Assembly (NCBI RefSeq): GCF_003818115.1
Contig: NZ_RPOI01000016.1
Coordinates: forward strand, 186,001-250,000
From: Citrobacter youngae
GTDB lineage: Bacteria; Pseudomonadota; Gammaproteobacteria; Enterobacterales; Enterobacteriaceae
Direction: 5' to 3'
Length of the DNA stretch: 64,000 nt
Within the stretch, counting starts at the first letter, position 1. Each line of letters starts with the position of its first letter. Positions 43,988-54,688 of the stretch are shown in pieces. The position numbers and the translations under genes were made by a program. The notes under the pieces are model-generated. The model was not told the DNA's origin. It made no database searches and saw only the letters and a list, made by a program, of their open reading frames with translations.

Positions 43988-45571
43988 TTATACCTCGTAA
44001 TCCATCTCTTCTTCACTGCGCAGTGGTATCAACTGGACTTTCTGCACTCGATGGTTTTCTACTTGCAAGGTTTTCAGCAAATAGTCGCCAACCTGTACTT
44101 CCTCTCCGGTTTTCGGGATGCGCTGCAGATACTCCATTAACAGCCCGGCAATGGTGTGGTACTCACGTTTCTCATCTAATGGGATCGGGACATACTGCAC
44201 CAGGTCTTCAAGCGGCATATGGCCGTTTGCCGTCCACGACCCATCGGCATTTTTCTGAATATCATGACGAGCGTCGATCTCTTCGACTTCATTTGGCAAG
44301 TTACCCGCGATGGTTTCCATCACGTCGCTGAGCGTCACAATTCCTTCCACCGAACCAAACTCATCAGCCACAAAAGCGAAGTGTGTACGGGCATTACGGA
44401 ACTGCTCCAGCGCAGGAAGAAGCGGCAGGGTTTCCGGGAATACCAACGGCTGGCGAAGTAAGACGCGCAAATCGAGCGGTTCGCCACGCAGCGACTGTTG
44501 CAGAAGGTCAATTACATGCACCACACCGAGCAGTTCTTCCTGTTCATCTTCTCCGGTTACGACCAGGCGCGTATGCTGGTTTTTCTCCAGTAGTGTGCGA
44601 ATTTCTGCTTCCGGAGCATTGAGATCAATATGCTCGATATCATGGCGTGACGTCATGATACTGCTGACGGTTCGCTGATTAAGGTTCAGTACGCGCTCAA
44701 TCATCCGCCGTTCTTGTGGTGCAAAAATCTGGCCTTCATGATGATCCGCCAACATAGCGGCAGTTTCGGCATCCAGCTCGGCATCTTCTTTTTGACCGCT
44801 TATCAGACGCATCACCGCCTCGGCGGTACGCTGGCGTAACGTGTGGTTAGCCGACAGGAAGCGACGACGGTTAAAAATAGCCAACTGGTTCAGGGCTTCT
44901 ATCATGACCGAGAAGCCGATAGCCGCGTACAGATAGCCTTTCGGTATGCGAAAACCAAAGCCTTCCGCGACCAGGCTGAAACCAATCATCAACAGGAAGC
45001 TCAGGCACAGAATAACAATAGTTGGGTGGCTGTTAACAAAGCGGGTCAACGATTTACTGGCCAGCATCATCAGGCTGATGGCAATGATCACCGCCGCCAT
45101 CATGACCGCCAGATGATCAACCATACCAACAGCGGTGATCACCGAGTCCAGTGAGAAAATGGCATCAAGTACCACAATTTGCGCGACCACGCCCCAAAAT
45201 TTCGCACCCCGACGTTGGGTGGGATTGTCGCTGTCTTTCCCTTCCAGCCTTTCGTTAAGCTCCATCGTCGCTTTGAATAGCAGGAAGAAACCGCCAAATA
45301 GCATGATCAGGTCGCGGGCGCTGAAGCTGAAGTCCCGAATGCTGAACAGAGGTGTGGTCAGCGTCACCAGCCATGATATTGATGCCAGCAGCAGCAGGCG
45401 CATAACCATCGCCAGCAGTAGCCCGGTAATACGCGCCTTATCCCGCTGGGATGGCGGGAGTTTCTCCGCGAGGATGGCAATAAAAACAAGATTATCAATG
45501 CCAAGAACGAGTTCAATCACGATTAGCGTGACGAGTCCGGCCCAGATTGACGGATCGGCAATCCATTCCAT
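43988..45571 (-). CDS. yegH: TerC-family membrane protein YegH with CBS domains
   Basis: The product has 527 residues, as in E. coli. The N-terminal TerC domain has seven membrane helices with acidic residues in membranes ([26 protein letters not shown]). A CBS pair (about 300-425; [27 protein letters not shown]) and a CorC/HlyC-type C-terminal domain follow. Function is not settled; metal-ion transport is likely from the fold. ATG 45571 gives [13 protein letters not shown]; an upstream ATG at 45589 is possible. Confidence 0.92.
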   Translation of the reverse strand: MEWIADPSIWAGLVTLIVIELVLGIDNLVFIAILAEKLPPSQRDKARITGLLLAMVMRLLLLASISWLVTLTTPLFSIRDFSFSARDLIMLFGGFFLLFKATMELNERLEGKDSDNPTQRRGAKFWGVVAQIVVLDAIFSLDSVITAVGMVDHLAVMMAAVIIAISLMMLASKSLTRFVNSHPTIVILCLSFLLMIGFSLVAEGFGFRIPKGYLYAAIGFSVMIEALNQLAIFNRRRFLSANHTLRQRTAEAVMRLISGQKEDAELDAETAAMLADHHEGQIFAPQERRMIERVLNLNQRTVSSIMTSRHDIEHIDLNAPEAEIRTLLEKNQHTRLVVTGEDEQEELLGVVHVIDLLQQSLRGEPLDLRVLLRQPLVFPETLPLLPALEQFRNARTHFAFVADEFGSVEGIVTLSDVMETIAGNLPNEVEEIDARHDIQKNADGSWTANGHMPLEDLVQYVPIPLDEKREYHTIAGLLMEYLQRIPKTGEEVQVGDYLLKTLQVENHRVQKVQLIPLRSEEEMDYEV

Positions 45572-45823
45572 AGTAAATGCTATACCCATAGTTATATGAC
45601 AATTGTCACAATTCGATCATGGGTAAAACCGACGAAAAATGCAATGGCGAGAAGGGATTTCTCTGCCCTTTATATCAGGACAGAGGCGAGAGAATAGTCG
45701 GAAGGTAACTGCAAGAAATGGCTTTATTTATGCAGTTATATTTAGGAAATATCGCAGGCTGGATATTTATATATTAACATTGTCAACATCAATAAAATCC
45801 TAAAAATATACATACCTTATGCT

Positions 45824-45837
45824 TAATATTAATCTTA
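45824..45837 (-). promoter_or_regulatory. Weak candidate RcsAB box upstream of wza
   Basis: TAAGATTAATATTA on the minus strand (45837-45824) matches about 10 of 14 positions of the RcsAB box as I recall it. It is near palindromic. The colanic acid operon is expected to have such a site here. The gap 45572-46227 is AT-rich and contains no gene I can support. Confidence 0.3.
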
Positions 45838-46009
45838 AAAGGCTACGTTTCAGGGCTTGTTATCTTGCCTGCTATTCGGTTAGCTGCAACAATTCTTCCC
45901 GTAATAATCAAAAGAGAAATATGTTGCCAGTATCGCACCATGCTATTACTGATGGGCAGGCGCTATGAATATGATGACAACGGCGAGGATGGTAAAAATA
46001 TAAATTAAT

Positions 46010-46053
46010 CAGTGCATTGGTAGCCAATAAAGCCAGGGGCGGTAGCGTGCCTG
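46010..46053 (+). promoter_or_regulatory. JUMPstart element with ops (RfaH recruitment site)
   Basis: The block starting CAGTGCATTGGTAGC and ending GGTAGCGTGCCT is the JUMPstart sequence of polysaccharide operons. Its ops core GGCGGTAGCGTG is at 46038-46049. RfaH binds the paused polymerase at ops and keeps transcription and translation going through long operons. It lies about 175 nt before wza, so it is in the transcribed leader. Confidence 0.93.
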
Positions 46054-46227
46054 GTCGCCTGATGATAAACCTAAATTATTCTGTCAAGAGACTGCAGATG
46101 GATTCATTTTTTTTAGGACTGATGCCAGTTAAATTTCTATTCAATTAACGGCAAGGTGAATGCAAACAGGCGTAATCGCTATTTAAAACGCACGTGATAA
46201 TGACTCTGCCAAAGTGATAAATAATCA

Positions 46228-47367
46228 ATGATGAAATCCAAACTTAAATTGATGCCAGTATTGGTGTCGGTAATATTGATCAACGGTTGTACCGTGTTTC
46301 CGGGCAGCAATATGTCTACCATGGGCAAAGATGTGATTAAGCAGCAGGATGCCGATTTTGATATCAACCGGATGGTGAATGTTTATCCGCTTACCCCTCG
46401 ACTGGTTGAACAATTGCGTCCGCGACCGAATGTTGCTCAACCTAATATGTCGCTGGATCAGGAGATCTCCGGGTATCAGTACCGGGTCGGACCCGGCGAT
46501 GTCCTGAATGTCACCGTCTGGGATCATCCCGAACTCACCACGCCTGCGGGACAGTATCGTAGCTCAAGCGATACAGGAAACTGGGTGCAACCTGATGGCA
46601 CCATGTTTTATCCCTACATTGGCAAAGTTAGCGTAGTGGGAAAAACGTTGGCAGAAATTCGTAGTGATATTACCGGGCGCTTAGCGAAGTACATCGCAGA
46701 CCCGCAGGTGGACGTTAATATCGCCGCATTCCGCTCGCAAAAGGCATATGTCTCCGGGCAGGTGAATAAATCCGGTCAGCAGGCCATCACCAACGTACCT
46801 CTTACTATCCTTGATGCTATTAATGCCGCAGGCGGCCTCACAGAAGCGGCCGACTGGCGCAACGTTGTGCTGACTCACAAAGGGCAGGAGCAACGCATTT
46901 CACTGCAAGCGCTAATGCAAAATGGCGATCTGAGCCAGAACCGTCTGCTCTATCCTGGCGATATTCTGTTTGTCCCACGAAATGACGACCTGAAAGTGTT
47001 CGTGATGGGTGAGGTGAAAAAACAGAGCACCCTCAAGATGGACTTCAGCGGTATGACACTCACCGAAGCGCTGGGTAATGCGGAGGGCATCGACCTGACC
47101 ACCTCCAATGCCAGTGGCATCTTTGTTATTCGTCCATTAAAAGGCGAGGGTGGACATAACGGCAAGATAGCCAATATCTACCAGCTTGATATGTCTGACG
47201 CGACATCGTTGGTGATGGCGACCTCTTTCCGACTCCAGCCTTACGATGTGGTGTATGTCACGACCGCGCCGGTTGCTCGCTGGAACCGTTTGATCAATCA
47301 GTTGCTGCCGACCATTAGCGGTGTTCGTTATATGACGGATACGGCCAGCGACCTTCACAACTGGTAA
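46228..47367 (+). CDS. wza: Colanic acid export channel lipoprotein Wza
   Basis: The product has 379 residues, as in E. coli. Signal peptide and lipobox ILINGC put the acylated cysteine at C21. The polysaccharide-export domain ([20 protein letters not shown]) and SLBB domains follow; the C-terminal helix (about 345-379) forms the outer-membrane alpha-barrel of the octamer. It takes the capsule polymer out of the cell with Wzc. First gene of the operon. Confidence 0.97.
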   Translation: MMKSKLKLMPVLVSVILINGCTVFPGSNMSTMGKDVIKQQDADFDINRMVNVYPLTPRLVEQLRPRPNVAQPNMSLDQEISGYQYRVGPGDVLNVTVWDHPELTTPAGQYRSSSDTGNWVQPDGTMFYPYIGKVSVVGKTLAEIRSDITGRLAKYIADPQVDVNIAAFRSQKAYVSGQVNKSGQQAITNVPLTILDAINAAGGLTEAADWRNVVLTHKGQEQRISLQALMQNGDLSQNRLLYPGDILFVPRNDDLKVFVMGEVKKQSTLKMDFSGMTLTEALGNAEGIDLTTSNASGIFVIRPLKGEGGHNGKIANIYQLDMSDATSLVMATSFRLQPYDVVYVTTAPVARWNRLINQLLPTISGVRYMTDTASDLHNW

Positions 47368-47372
47368 TCGCC

Positions 47373-47822
47373 ATGTTTAACAAAATCTTAGTTGTCTGTG
47401 TGGGGAACATTTGCCGTTCTCCGACGGCAGAGCGCTTGTTAAGGCAATTTCATCCGGCGTTGACGGTGTCTTCCGCTGGTCTCGGCGCGCTGGTAGGCAA
47501 GGGCGCCGATCCGTGCGCCATCAGTGTGGCGCAGGCACATAACTTGTCGCTGGAAAATCATTGTGCACGGCAAATCTCGGGACGGATGTGTCGGGAGTAT
47601 GACCTGATCCTGACCATGGAAAAACGCCATATTACGGCGTTGTGTGAAATGGTGCCGGAGATGCGCGGCAAAGTAATGCTGTTTGGCCATTGGGACAGCG
47701 AACGCGAAATACCTGACCCGTATCGTAAAAGCCGTGATGCGTTTGATGCGGTGTATGCACTACTTGAGCGGTCTGCCCACCAATGGGCCCAGGCACTGAA
47801 TGCGGAGCAGGGAAAACAATGA
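47373..47822 (+). CDS. wzb: Low-molecular-weight tyrosine phosphatase Wzb
   Basis: This 149-residue enzyme (E. coli 147) has the P-loop C9-x5-R15-S in VVCVGNICRSPTAE and the general acid Asp in IPDPYRKS. It dephosphorylates Wzc, which allows the cycle of oligomerisation needed for capsule export. It follows wza by 5 nt and overlaps wzc (ATGA). Confidence 0.96.
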   Translation: MFNKILVVCVGNICRSPTAERLLRQFHPALTVSSAGLGALVGKGADPCAISVAQAHNLSLENHCARQISGRMCREYDLILTMEKRHITALCEMVPEMRGKVMLFGHWDSEREIPDPYRKSRDAFDAVYALLERSAHQWAQALNAEQGKQ

Positions 47823-49981
47823 CAGAAAAAGAAAAACAGTCTGCCACGTCGGCAACAGGCAGCGATGAAATCGATATCGGACGTCTGGTGGGGACCGTAG
47901 TCGAAGCACGCTGGTGGGTACTGGGCATAACCGCTGCATTTGCGCTATGTGCGGCGCTCTACACCCTGTTTGCCACGCCGATCTACAGTGCCGATGCGCT
48001 GGTACAAATAGAGCAAAACACCGGCAGTTCGTTAGTTCAGGATATTGGCTCGGCGTTATCCAACAAGCCACCTGCTTCTGAAGCAGAAATTCAGCTTATT
48101 CAGTCACGGCGGGTATTGGGCAAAACGGTAGACGATCTTAATCTGGATATTTCCGTCACTAAAGATTCATTTCCTCTTTTTGGTGCCGGCTGGGACCGTC
48201 TGATGGGCCGCCAGAATGAAACGGTCAATGTAACGACTTTCGCCTTGCCAACGTCAATGAATGAACAGACCTTCACGTTGAACGTACTGAACGACAAAAG
48301 TTATCAACTGGCGAGTGACGGCGGCTTTAGCGCTCGTGGCCAGGTTGGGCAGTTACTGAACCATGACGGTGTAACGATGCTGGTTGAGGCGATTCATGCC
48401 AGTCCGGGTAGCGAATTTACCGTCAGTAAGTTCTCCACGCTTGGCACGATCAACAATCTGCAAAATAACCTGATGGTGACGGAAACAGGTAAAGATACCG
48501 GGGTGTTGAGTCTGACCTTCACGGGGGAAGATCGTGAACAAATCCGCCAGATCCTTGACAGTATTACCCGCAACTATCTGCAACAGAACGTGGAGCGTAA
48601 ATCTGAAGAGGCCGCTAAAAGCCTGGCATTTCTGGCAAAACAATTACCGGAGGTGCGCAACCGTCTGGACGTTGCCGAAAACAAACTGAATGCATTTCGT
48701 CAGGATAAAGACTCCGTCGATTTACCGCTGGAGGCCAAAGCGGTGCTGGACTCGATGGTAAATATTGATGCTCAGTTAAATGAACTGACCTTTAAAGAAG
48801 CTGAAATCTCCAAACTGTTCACCAAAGCGCACCCGGCGTATCGCACGTTGCTGGAAAAACGCCAGGCGCTGGAAGATGAAAAAAACAAGCTTAACGGGCG
48901 CGTGACGGCGATGCCGAAAACGCAGCAGGAAATTGTCCGCCTGACGCGTGACGTGGAGTCCGGCCAGCAGGTCTATATGCAACTGCTGAATAAACAGCAG
49001 GAGCTGAAGATCACGGAGGCCAGTACGGTTGGCGATGTGCGCATTGTCGATCCTGCCATTGCCCAGCCTGGTGTCCTGAAACCGAAAACGGCGCTGATTA
49101 TTCTCGGCAGTATCCTACTTGGTTTGATGCTTTCAGTGGTTGGCGTGCTGCTACGGTCGCTGTTCAATCGCGGTATTGAAAGCCCGCAGGTGCTTGAAGA
49201 GCACGGCATCAGCGTGTATGCCAGCATTCCCCTGTCAGAATGGCAAAAAGCGCGTGATAACGTTCAGACCATCAAAGGTGTGAAACGCTACAAGCAAAGT
49301 CAGTTACTGGCTGTGGGGAATCCGACCGATCTCGCGATAGAAGCGGTGCGCAGCCTGCGTACCAGCCTGCACTTCGCCATGATGCAATCACGTAATAATG
49401 TGCTGATGCTTACCGGGGTCAGCCCGTCGATCGGCAAAACATTTGTCTGTGCCAACCTGGCTGCGGTTATCAGTCAGACCGACAAGCGCGTACTGCTGAT
49501 CGACTGTGATATGCGTAAAGGCTATACCCATGAGCTGCTCGGGACCAATAACGTCAACGGTCTGTCTGAGATCCTTAGCGGCAAGGGTGACATTCCCTCC
49601 TGCGCAAAACCAACTTCAATTGCACATTTTGACCTGGTCCCTCGCGGGCAGGTTCCCCCTAATCCTTCAGAACTGCTGATGAGCGAGCGCTTTGGCGAGT
49701 TGATGACCTGGGCCAGTGCGAACTATGACCTGGTGCTGATCGATACGCCGCCAATACTGGCCGTGACCGATGCGGCTATCGTTGGTCGCCACGTCGGAAC
49801 CACGCTGATGGTGGCGCGTTACGCGGTCAATACGCTGAAAGAGGTGGAAACCAGTCTGAGTCGTTTCGGGCAAAACGGAATTCAGGTGAAAGGGGTGATC
49901 CTCAACTCCATTTTCCGGCGCGCCAGCGGGTATCAGGATTACGGTTACTACGAATACGAATACACGTCGGATTCGAAATAG
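47819..49981 (+). CDS. wzc: Tyrosine autokinase and chain-length regulator Wzc
   Basis: The product has 720 residues, as in E. coli. It has two membrane helices (about 32-52 and 425-445) around a periplasmic Wzz domain, then a cytoplasmic BY-kinase: Walker A GVSPSIGKTFV, Walker A' LLIDCDMRKG and Walker B LVLIDTPP. The tail carries the tyrosine cluster YQDYGYYEYEY. It controls polymer length and export with Wza. ATG 47819 overlaps the wzb stop. Confidence 0.97.
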   Translation: MTEKEKQSATSATGSDEIDIGRLVGTVVEARWWVLGITAAFALCAALYTLFATPIYSADALVQIEQNTGSSLVQDIGSALSNKPPASEAEIQLIQSRRVLGKTVDDLNLDISVTKDSFPLFGAGWDRLMGRQNETVNVTTFALPTSMNEQTFTLNVLNDKSYQLASDGGFSARGQVGQLLNHDGVTMLVEAIHASPGSEFTVSKFSTLGTINNLQNNLMVTETGKDTGVLSLTFTGEDREQIRQILDSITRNYLQQNVERKSEEAAKSLAFLAKQLPEVRNRLDVAENKLNAFRQDKDSVDLPLEAKAVLDSMVNIDAQLNELTFKEAEISKLFTKAHPAYRTLLEKRQALEDEKNKLNGRVTAMPKTQQEIVRLTRDVESGQQVYMQLLNKQQELKITEASTVGDVRIVDPAIAQPGVLKPKTALIILGSILLGLMLSVVGVLLRSLFNRGIESPQVLEEHGISVYASIPLSEWQKARDNVQTIKGVKRYKQSQLLAVGNPTDLAIEAVRSLRTSLHFAMMQSRNNVLMLTGVSPSIGKTFVCANLAAVISQTDKRVLLIDCDMRKGYTHELLGTNNVNGLSEILSGKGDIPSCAKPTSIAHFDLVPRGQVPPNPSELLMSERFGELMTWASANYDLVLIDTPPILAVTDAAIVGRHVGTTLMVARYAVNTLKEVETSLSRFGQNGIQVKGVILNSIFRRASGYQDYGYYEYEYTSDSK

Positions 49982-50007
49982 ATAACTAACAGCAACGCAT
50001 ATCGAAT

Positions 50008-50039
50008 GTAGGCCTGATAAGCGTAGCGCCATCTGGCAA
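50008..50039. repeat. REP-like element between wzc and wcaA
   Basis: GTAGGCCTGATAAGCGTAGC followed by GCCATCTGGCA has REP form in reverse, with one change in the right arm. It lies between wzc and wcaA, where the operon in E. coli also shows reduced downstream expression; that function here is inference. Confidence 0.7.
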
Positions 50040-50058
50040 CTTTATCTGGGACAAAAAA

Positions 50059-50901
50059 ATGACGACAGACAACCCGCTAATTTCTATTTATATGCCCACC
50101 TGGAACCGCCAGCAGTTGGCTATCCGGGCGATTAAATCGGTGCTGCGCCAGGACTATAGTCACTGGGAAATGATCATTGTCGATGATTGCTCTGCCGAGT
50201 ATGAGCAGCTGCAACAGTTTGTTGAGGCGTTAAACGATCCACGCGTGAGCTATACGCATAACGAGATGAACTCCGGCGCGTGCGCAGTACGCAATCAGGC
50301 CATCATGCAGGCCAGTGGGCAGTACATTACGGGGATTGATGATGACGATGAGTGGACGCCGAATCGCCTGAGCTCATTCCTTCAGTCTCGTCATCAACTG
50401 GTAACGCATGCTTTTCTATACGCTGATGATTATGTCTGTGAAGGTGAGGTTTATTCACAGCCAGCCAGTCTGCCGCTGTATCCAAAATCGATGTACTCAC
50501 GTCGCCGATTTTATAAACGCAATATCATTGGTAATCAGGTCTTTAGCTGGGCCTGGCGTTTCAAAGCATGCCTGTTTGATACGACGTTAAAAGCCGCGCA
50601 GGATTACGACATTTTTCTGCGCATGGTCGTGGCCTACGGTAAACCCTGGAAGGTGAAAGAGGCGACGCAGATCCTGCATGTGAATCACGGCGAGATGCGT
50701 ATTACCTCATCCCCACATAAGTTCTCCGGTTACTTCCAGTTCTATCGCAAACACAAAGGTAAATTTGACCGGGCGAGTAAAAAATATCAGCTGTTTACTC
50801 TTTATCAGATCCGTAACAAGCGGATGAACTGGCGCACATTGCTGACGTTGCTTTCCATCCGTAACGGCAAACGCCTGGCTGACGGTCTGCGAGGACGTTA
50901 A
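50059..50901 (+). CDS. wcaA: Colanic acid glycosyltransferase WcaA (GT2)
   Basis: This 280-residue GT-A family transferase (E. coli 279) has an N-terminal ISIYMPTWNRQQLAIRAIKS, metal-binding GIDDDDEWTP and a C-terminal basic tail. It adds one sugar of the colanic acid repeat on the cytoplasmic face. In K-12 wcaB would follow; here a 12-codon stub separates it from wcaC. Confidence 0.95.
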   Translation: MTTDNPLISIYMPTWNRQQLAIRAIKSVLRQDYSHWEMIIVDDCSAEYEQLQQFVEALNDPRVSYTHNEMNSGACAVRNQAIMQASGQYITGIDDDDEWTPNRLSSFLQSRHQLVTHAFLYADDYVCEGEVYSQPASLPLYPKSMYSRRRFYKRNIIGNQVFSWAWRFKACLFDTTLKAAQDYDIFLRMVVAYGKPWKVKEATQILHVNHGEMRITSSPHKFSGYFQFYRKHKGKFDRASKKYQLFTLYQIRNKRMNWRTLLTLLSIRNGKRLADGLRGR

Positions 50902-50903
50902 GT

Positions 50904-50942
50904 ATGCTGAGTCAACATGTGAGAGCAAAGGTAATGCAATGA
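50904..50942 (+). pseudogene. wcaB: wcaB remnant: 12-codon in-frame stub
   Basis: Between wcaA and wcaC, where K-12 has the 162-residue acetyltransferase gene wcaB, only MLSQHVRAKVMQ and a stop remain. ML matches the WcaB start and RAKVMQ resembles its end (ARVKVIK). The stop overlaps the wcaC start as ATGA, as expected of a neighbour gene end. I infer an internal in-frame deletion. The alternative, a chance leader ORF, fits the two ends less well. Confidence 0.6.
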
Positions 50943-52156
50943 ATATTCTGCAATTTAATGTTCGGCTTGCCGAAGGCGGGGCGGCCGGGGTCGCGCTGGA
51001 TTTACACCTGCGCGCGCTGGAAAAAGGGTGGGTGTCGCGGTTTGTATACGGTTATGGCAAAGGAGGCAAGAGAAGCGCCAGTCACGGAAATTATCCGCAC
51101 GTGATTAAACATGCGCCGCGTTTGACGTCGGCGGCGAATATTGCCCTGTTTCGCCTCGCAAATCGCGATCTGTTTGGCAACCTCGACAGTATGTATCGCA
51201 CAATCATCCGCACCGCGGGCCCGCTGGTTCTGCATTTCCATGTGCTGCACAGTTACTGGCTGAACCTCGAAGAGGTAGTGGCGTTTTGCCAAAAGGTGAA
51301 GGCACATAAGCCCGATATCACCTTTGTGTGGACGCTGCACGATCACTGGAGTGTTACCGGACGCTGCGCCTTTACCGATGGCTGCGAAGGCTGGAAAACG
51401 GGCTGCCAGAAATGTCCAACGTTAAGCAACTATCCCCCGGTTAACGTTGATAAAGCGCATCAGCAGCTGCCCGGGAAACGTCAAATGTTTCGTACGATGC
51501 TGGCGCTTGGCTGCCAGTTTATCTCGCCCAGTCAACATGTGGCGGAAGCATTTAACAGCCTGTACGGTGCCGGGTGTTGTCACATCATCAATAACGGTAT
51601 CGATGTGGCGACGGAAGCGATTCTTGCTGACTTGCCGGTTCAGCATGAGCCGCTGGGCAGACCGAAAATTGCCGTGGTGGCCCATGATTTGCGCTATGAC
51701 GGCAAAACAAGCCAGCAACTGGTCCAGGCGCTTATCGCGCTCGGTGACAAAATAGAGCTGCATACCTTCGGTAAGTTTTCCCCGTTTGCCGGAGCAAACG
51801 TCATCAACCATGGGTTTGAAAGTGACAAACGAACCTTGATGGGGGCGCTAAATCAGATGGATGGGCTGGTGTTCAGTTCGCGGGTTGATAACTATCCGCT
51901 AATCTTGTGCGAAGCGCTTTCTATCGGTGTACCGGTTATCGCCACGCACAGTGAGGCGGCACAGGAAGTGCTGGCAAAATCAGGCGGCAAAACATTCAGT
52001 GAAGCGGATGTTCTGCATCTGGTACAACTGAAAAAATCAGAAATTGCACAGGCGGTATTTGACACCTCGCTGGCTACCTTTAGCCAGCAGAGCCGGACAG
52101 CATACAGCGGACAACAGATGCTGGAGGAATATGTCTCGTACTATCAGGGTCTGTAG
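50939..52156 (+). CDS. wcaC: Colanic acid glycosyltransferase WcaC (GT4)
   Basis: The product has 405 residues, as in E. coli. It has the GT-B fold with N-terminal FNVRLAEGGAAGVALDLHLR, HFHVLHSYW, a Cys-containing WSVTGRCAFTDGCEGW block and the C-terminal nucleotide-sugar site PLILCEALSIGVPVIATHSE. It adds a sugar to the lipid-linked repeat unit. It overlaps wcaD by 26 nt. Confidence 0.95.
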   Translation: MNILQFNVRLAEGGAAGVALDLHLRALEKGWVSRFVYGYGKGGKRSASHGNYPHVIKHAPRLTSAANIALFRLANRDLFGNLDSMYRTIIRTAGPLVLHFHVLHSYWLNLEEVVAFCQKVKAHKPDITFVWTLHDHWSVTGRCAFTDGCEGWKTGCQKCPTLSNYPPVNVDKAHQQLPGKRQMFRTMLALGCQFISPSQHVAEAFNSLYGAGCCHIINNGIDVATEAILADLPVQHEPLGRPKIAVVAHDLRYDGKTSQQLVQALIALGDKIELHTFGKFSPFAGANVINHGFESDKRTLMGALNQMDGLVFSSRVDNYPLILCEALSIGVPVIATHSEAAQEVLAKSGGKTFSEADVLHLVQLKKSEIAQAVFDTSLATFSQQSRTAYSGQQMLEEYVSYYQGL

Positions 52157-53348
52157 CTATCTGGTGTTGCCGCTGCTTTATCTGCTGGTTAACGTCAAGC
52201 TTGCGCAACTGGGTGAAAGTTTCCCTGTCACCGTTGTCACTTTCTTACCACTGTTGCTACTGCTGTTTGTTGACCGTATCAATATTAAAAAGCTGTTGAT
52301 TGCGTTGGGAGTGGGTGGGGGGCTGGCGGTGTTTAACTACCTGTTTGGCCAATCGCTGGATGCCAGCAAGTATGTAACATCTGCCATGTTGTTTATCTAT
52401 ACCGTGATCATTATTGGCATGGTGTGGAGTATTCGCTTTAAAACCATTTCGCCACATAACTATCCTAAAATTTTGCGTTTATTCTGGCTGGTGGTGGGGT
52501 TAGTGGTCGGTGTGGCTGCCATTGAAATGGCACAGATCATTCTCAGCGGTGGCAGCAGTATAATGGAAGCTATTTCGAAATATCTTATTTACAGCAATAG
52601 CTATGTGCTGAACTTTATTAAATTTGGTGGGAAGCGTACCACCGCACTCTATTTTGAGCCTGCATTTTTCGCTCTGGCGTTAATCTCAATTTGGCTCAGC
52701 ATCAAACAGTTTGGTATCAAAATGCCCAAGACCGATGCTATGATTCTGGCAGGGGTGATATTGTCAGGATCGTTTTCAGGGGTGATGACATTTATTTTGT
52801 TTTACCTGCTGGAGTGGGCGTTTCAGTATCTGAATAAGGATGCGATAAAAAAGAAGTTACCCTTGGCAATTATTTCGCTGAGTGTGTTTATGGTGGGCGT
52901 GATATTTGCCTTCCCCTACATCACGACGCGTCTTGGTGATTTAGGTACTGAAGGCTCTTCATCTTATTATCGCATAGTAGGACCGTTGGTCATGGTTGGC
53001 TATTCATTACTGAATGTCGATGGTGTAGTGAGATTTGGCTCACTTTATGAATATGTTGCATCATTCGGAATCTTTAACGGTGCAGATGTAGGTAAAACGA
53101 TAGACAATGGTTTGTATTTGTTAATTATCTATTTTTCGTGGTTCGCCGTAATATTATCCCTGTGGTACATGGGAAAAGTAACGAAAATGATGATGAATGC
53201 GTTTGGTGATAATCAGAATTATCGGGTGCAGCTTTATCTTTTTACACCGTTGTCGCTGTTTTTCACCGGTTCAGTATTTAGTCCGGAATATGCGTTTTTA
53301 ATTGTATGTCCGTTTATTTTGCGCAAGGCGCTGAATATCGCGAGGTAA
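52131..53348 (+). CDS. wcaD: Colanic acid polymerase WcaD (Wzy-like)
   Basis: The product has 405 residues, as in E. coli, starting [20 protein letters not shown] at ATG 52131. About ten membrane segments and a large loop ([35 protein letters not shown]) are seen. It polymerises flipped repeat units at the periplasmic face. The gene is more AT-rich than wcaC and wcaA, common for Wzy polymerases. Confidence 0.94.
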   Translation: MSRTIRVCSYLVLPLLYLLVNVKLAQLGESFPVTVVTFLPLLLLLFVDRINIKKLLIALGVGGGLAVFNYLFGQSLDASKYVTSAMLFIYTVIIIGMVWSIRFKTISPHNYPKILRLFWLVVGLVVGVAAIEMAQIILSGGSSIMEAISKYLIYSNSYVLNFIKFGGKRTTALYFEPAFFALALISIWLSIKQFGIKMPKTDAMILAGVILSGSFSGVMTFILFYLLEWAFQYLNKDAIKKKLPLAIISLSVFMVGVIFAFPYITTRLGDLGTEGSSSYYRIVGPLVMVGYSLLNVDGVVRFGSLYEYVASFGIFNGADVGKTIDNGLYLLIIYFSWFAVILSLWYMGKVTKMMMNAFGDNQNYRVQLYLFTPLSLFFTGSVFSPEYAFLIVCPFILRKALNIAR

Positions 53349-53353
53349 TTTAC

Positions 53354-54100
53354 ATGCTGCTGAGTATTATCACCGTCGCTTTTCGCAATCTGGACGGGAT
53401 CGTCAAAACCCATGCGTCACTGGCGCATCTTGCGCAGGCGAGCGATATCAACTTTGAGTGGATTGTTATCGATGGGGGGTCAACAGACGGTACTCCGGCG
53501 TTCCTGGAAAATCTCAATGGAGAGCACCAGTTACGTTTTGTCAGCGAGCCTGATAACGGTCTCTACGATGCAATGAACAAAGGTATCGCTATGGCGCGCG
53601 GGCGCTTTGCACTCTTTCTCAACTCTGGAGATATTCTGCATGCCGATTCTGCACATTTTATCCGCCAGTTAAAAACGCAGAGTGATAAAGCGATGGTGAT
53701 TGGCGATGCTTTGCTGGATTTTGGTAATGGTAAAAAAATGACGCGCCGGGCTAAACCGGGTTGGTATATCTACCACAGTTTGCCAGCCAGTCATCAGGCA
53801 ATATTTTTTCCGCTGACGGGGCTGCAAACCTGGCATTATGATTTGCAATATAAAATATCATCGGATTATGCGCTGGCAGCAAAATTATACAAGTCCGGGT
53901 TCGCGTTTAAAAAACTGACTGGTTTAGTGTCGGAGTTTTCCATGGGCGGCGTATCGACTACGAATAATCTGGAATTGTGTCGGGATGCCAAAAGAGTCCA
54001 ACGTCAAATATTGCGTATGCCCGGTTTTTGGGCTGAATTTTCTGAATATATACGTCTGCGTACAACCGGTAAGACAAAACACTTATATGGTAAAACGTAA
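53354..54100 (+). CDS. wcaE: Colanic acid glycosyltransferase WcaE (GT2)
   Basis: The product has 248 residues, as in E. coli. It begins [33 protein letters not shown] and [20 protein letters not shown] are typical of the GT2 nucleotide-binding half. The start at 53354 is 5 nt after wcaD. It adds a fucose or similar sugar to the repeat. Confidence 0.95.
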   Translation: MLLSIITVAFRNLDGIVKTHASLAHLAQASDINFEWIVIDGGSTDGTPAFLENLNGEHQLRFVSEPDNGLYDAMNKGIAMARGRFALFLNSGDILHADSAHFIRQLKTQSDKAMVIGDALLDFGNGKKMTRRAKPGWYIYHSLPASHQAIFFPLTGLQTWHYDLQYKISSDYALAAKLYKSGFAFKKLTGLVSEFSMGGVSTTNNLELCRDAKRVQRQILRMPGFWAEFSEYIRLRTTGKTKHLYGKT

Positions 54101-54109
54101 GGTCACACT

Positions 54110-54664
54110 ATGCAGGATTTAAACGGCTTCGCGGTGCCGAAAGGTTTTCGCGGCGGTGGTGCAATTAAAGTGCAATTATGGTGGGCGGTACAAGCAACAT
54201 TATTTCACTGGTCACCACAGGTGATGTACCGCTGGCGTGTTTTTTTATTAAGGATATTTGGCGCAAAAATAGGAAAAAACGTAGTTATTCGGCCTTCAGT
54301 AAAAATTACTTATCCGTGGAAATTAACACTGGGTGATTACGCCTGGGTAGGGGATGACGCGGTTTTATATACGCTGGGTAATATTACGATTGGGGCTCAT
54401 ACGGTTATTTCGCAGAAAAGCTATTTATGCACCGGAAGTCATGATTATGCCAGCCAACACTTTGATATTAGTGCCACGCCAATTGTGATTGGCGAGAAAT
54501 GCTGGCTGGCGACAGATGTTTTTGTCGCGCCTGGCGTGACGATAGGCGACGGCACCGTCGTGGGTGCACGTAGCAGCGTTTTTAAATCGTTGCCGGCCAA
54601 TGCCATATGTCGGGGTAACCCCGCAGTAGTTACGCGTAAACGCGTCGAGAACGTTACTCCCTGA
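54110..54664 (+). CDS. wcaF: Colanic acid acetyltransferase WcaF
   Basis: This 184-residue protein has a left-handed beta-helix with hexapeptide repeats (IGKNVVIRPSVKITYPW, VAPGVTIGDGTVVGARSSVF). It O-acetylates a sugar of the repeat. With wcaB reduced to a stub, it is the only acetyltransferase left in this operon, so the capsule is likely less acetylated. Confidence 0.94.
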   Translation: MQDLNGFAVPKGFRGGGAIKVQLWWAVQATLFHWSPQVMYRWRVFLLRIFGAKIGKNVVIRPSVKITYPWKLTLGDYAWVGDDAVLYTLGNITIGAHTVISQKSYLCTGSHDYASQHFDISATPIVIGEKCWLATDVFVAPGVTIGDGTVVGARSSVFKSLPANAICRGNPAVVTRKRVENVTP

Positions 54665-54688
54665 AGGGAAATTTTAAGAGGTAATAAC

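Noticed and set aside
50904-50942. 12-codon frame as a regulatory leader peptide for wcaC
   Set aside because: It has no run of rare or regulatory codons and no attenuator hairpin; similarity of both ends to WcaB makes a deletion remnant the better reading.
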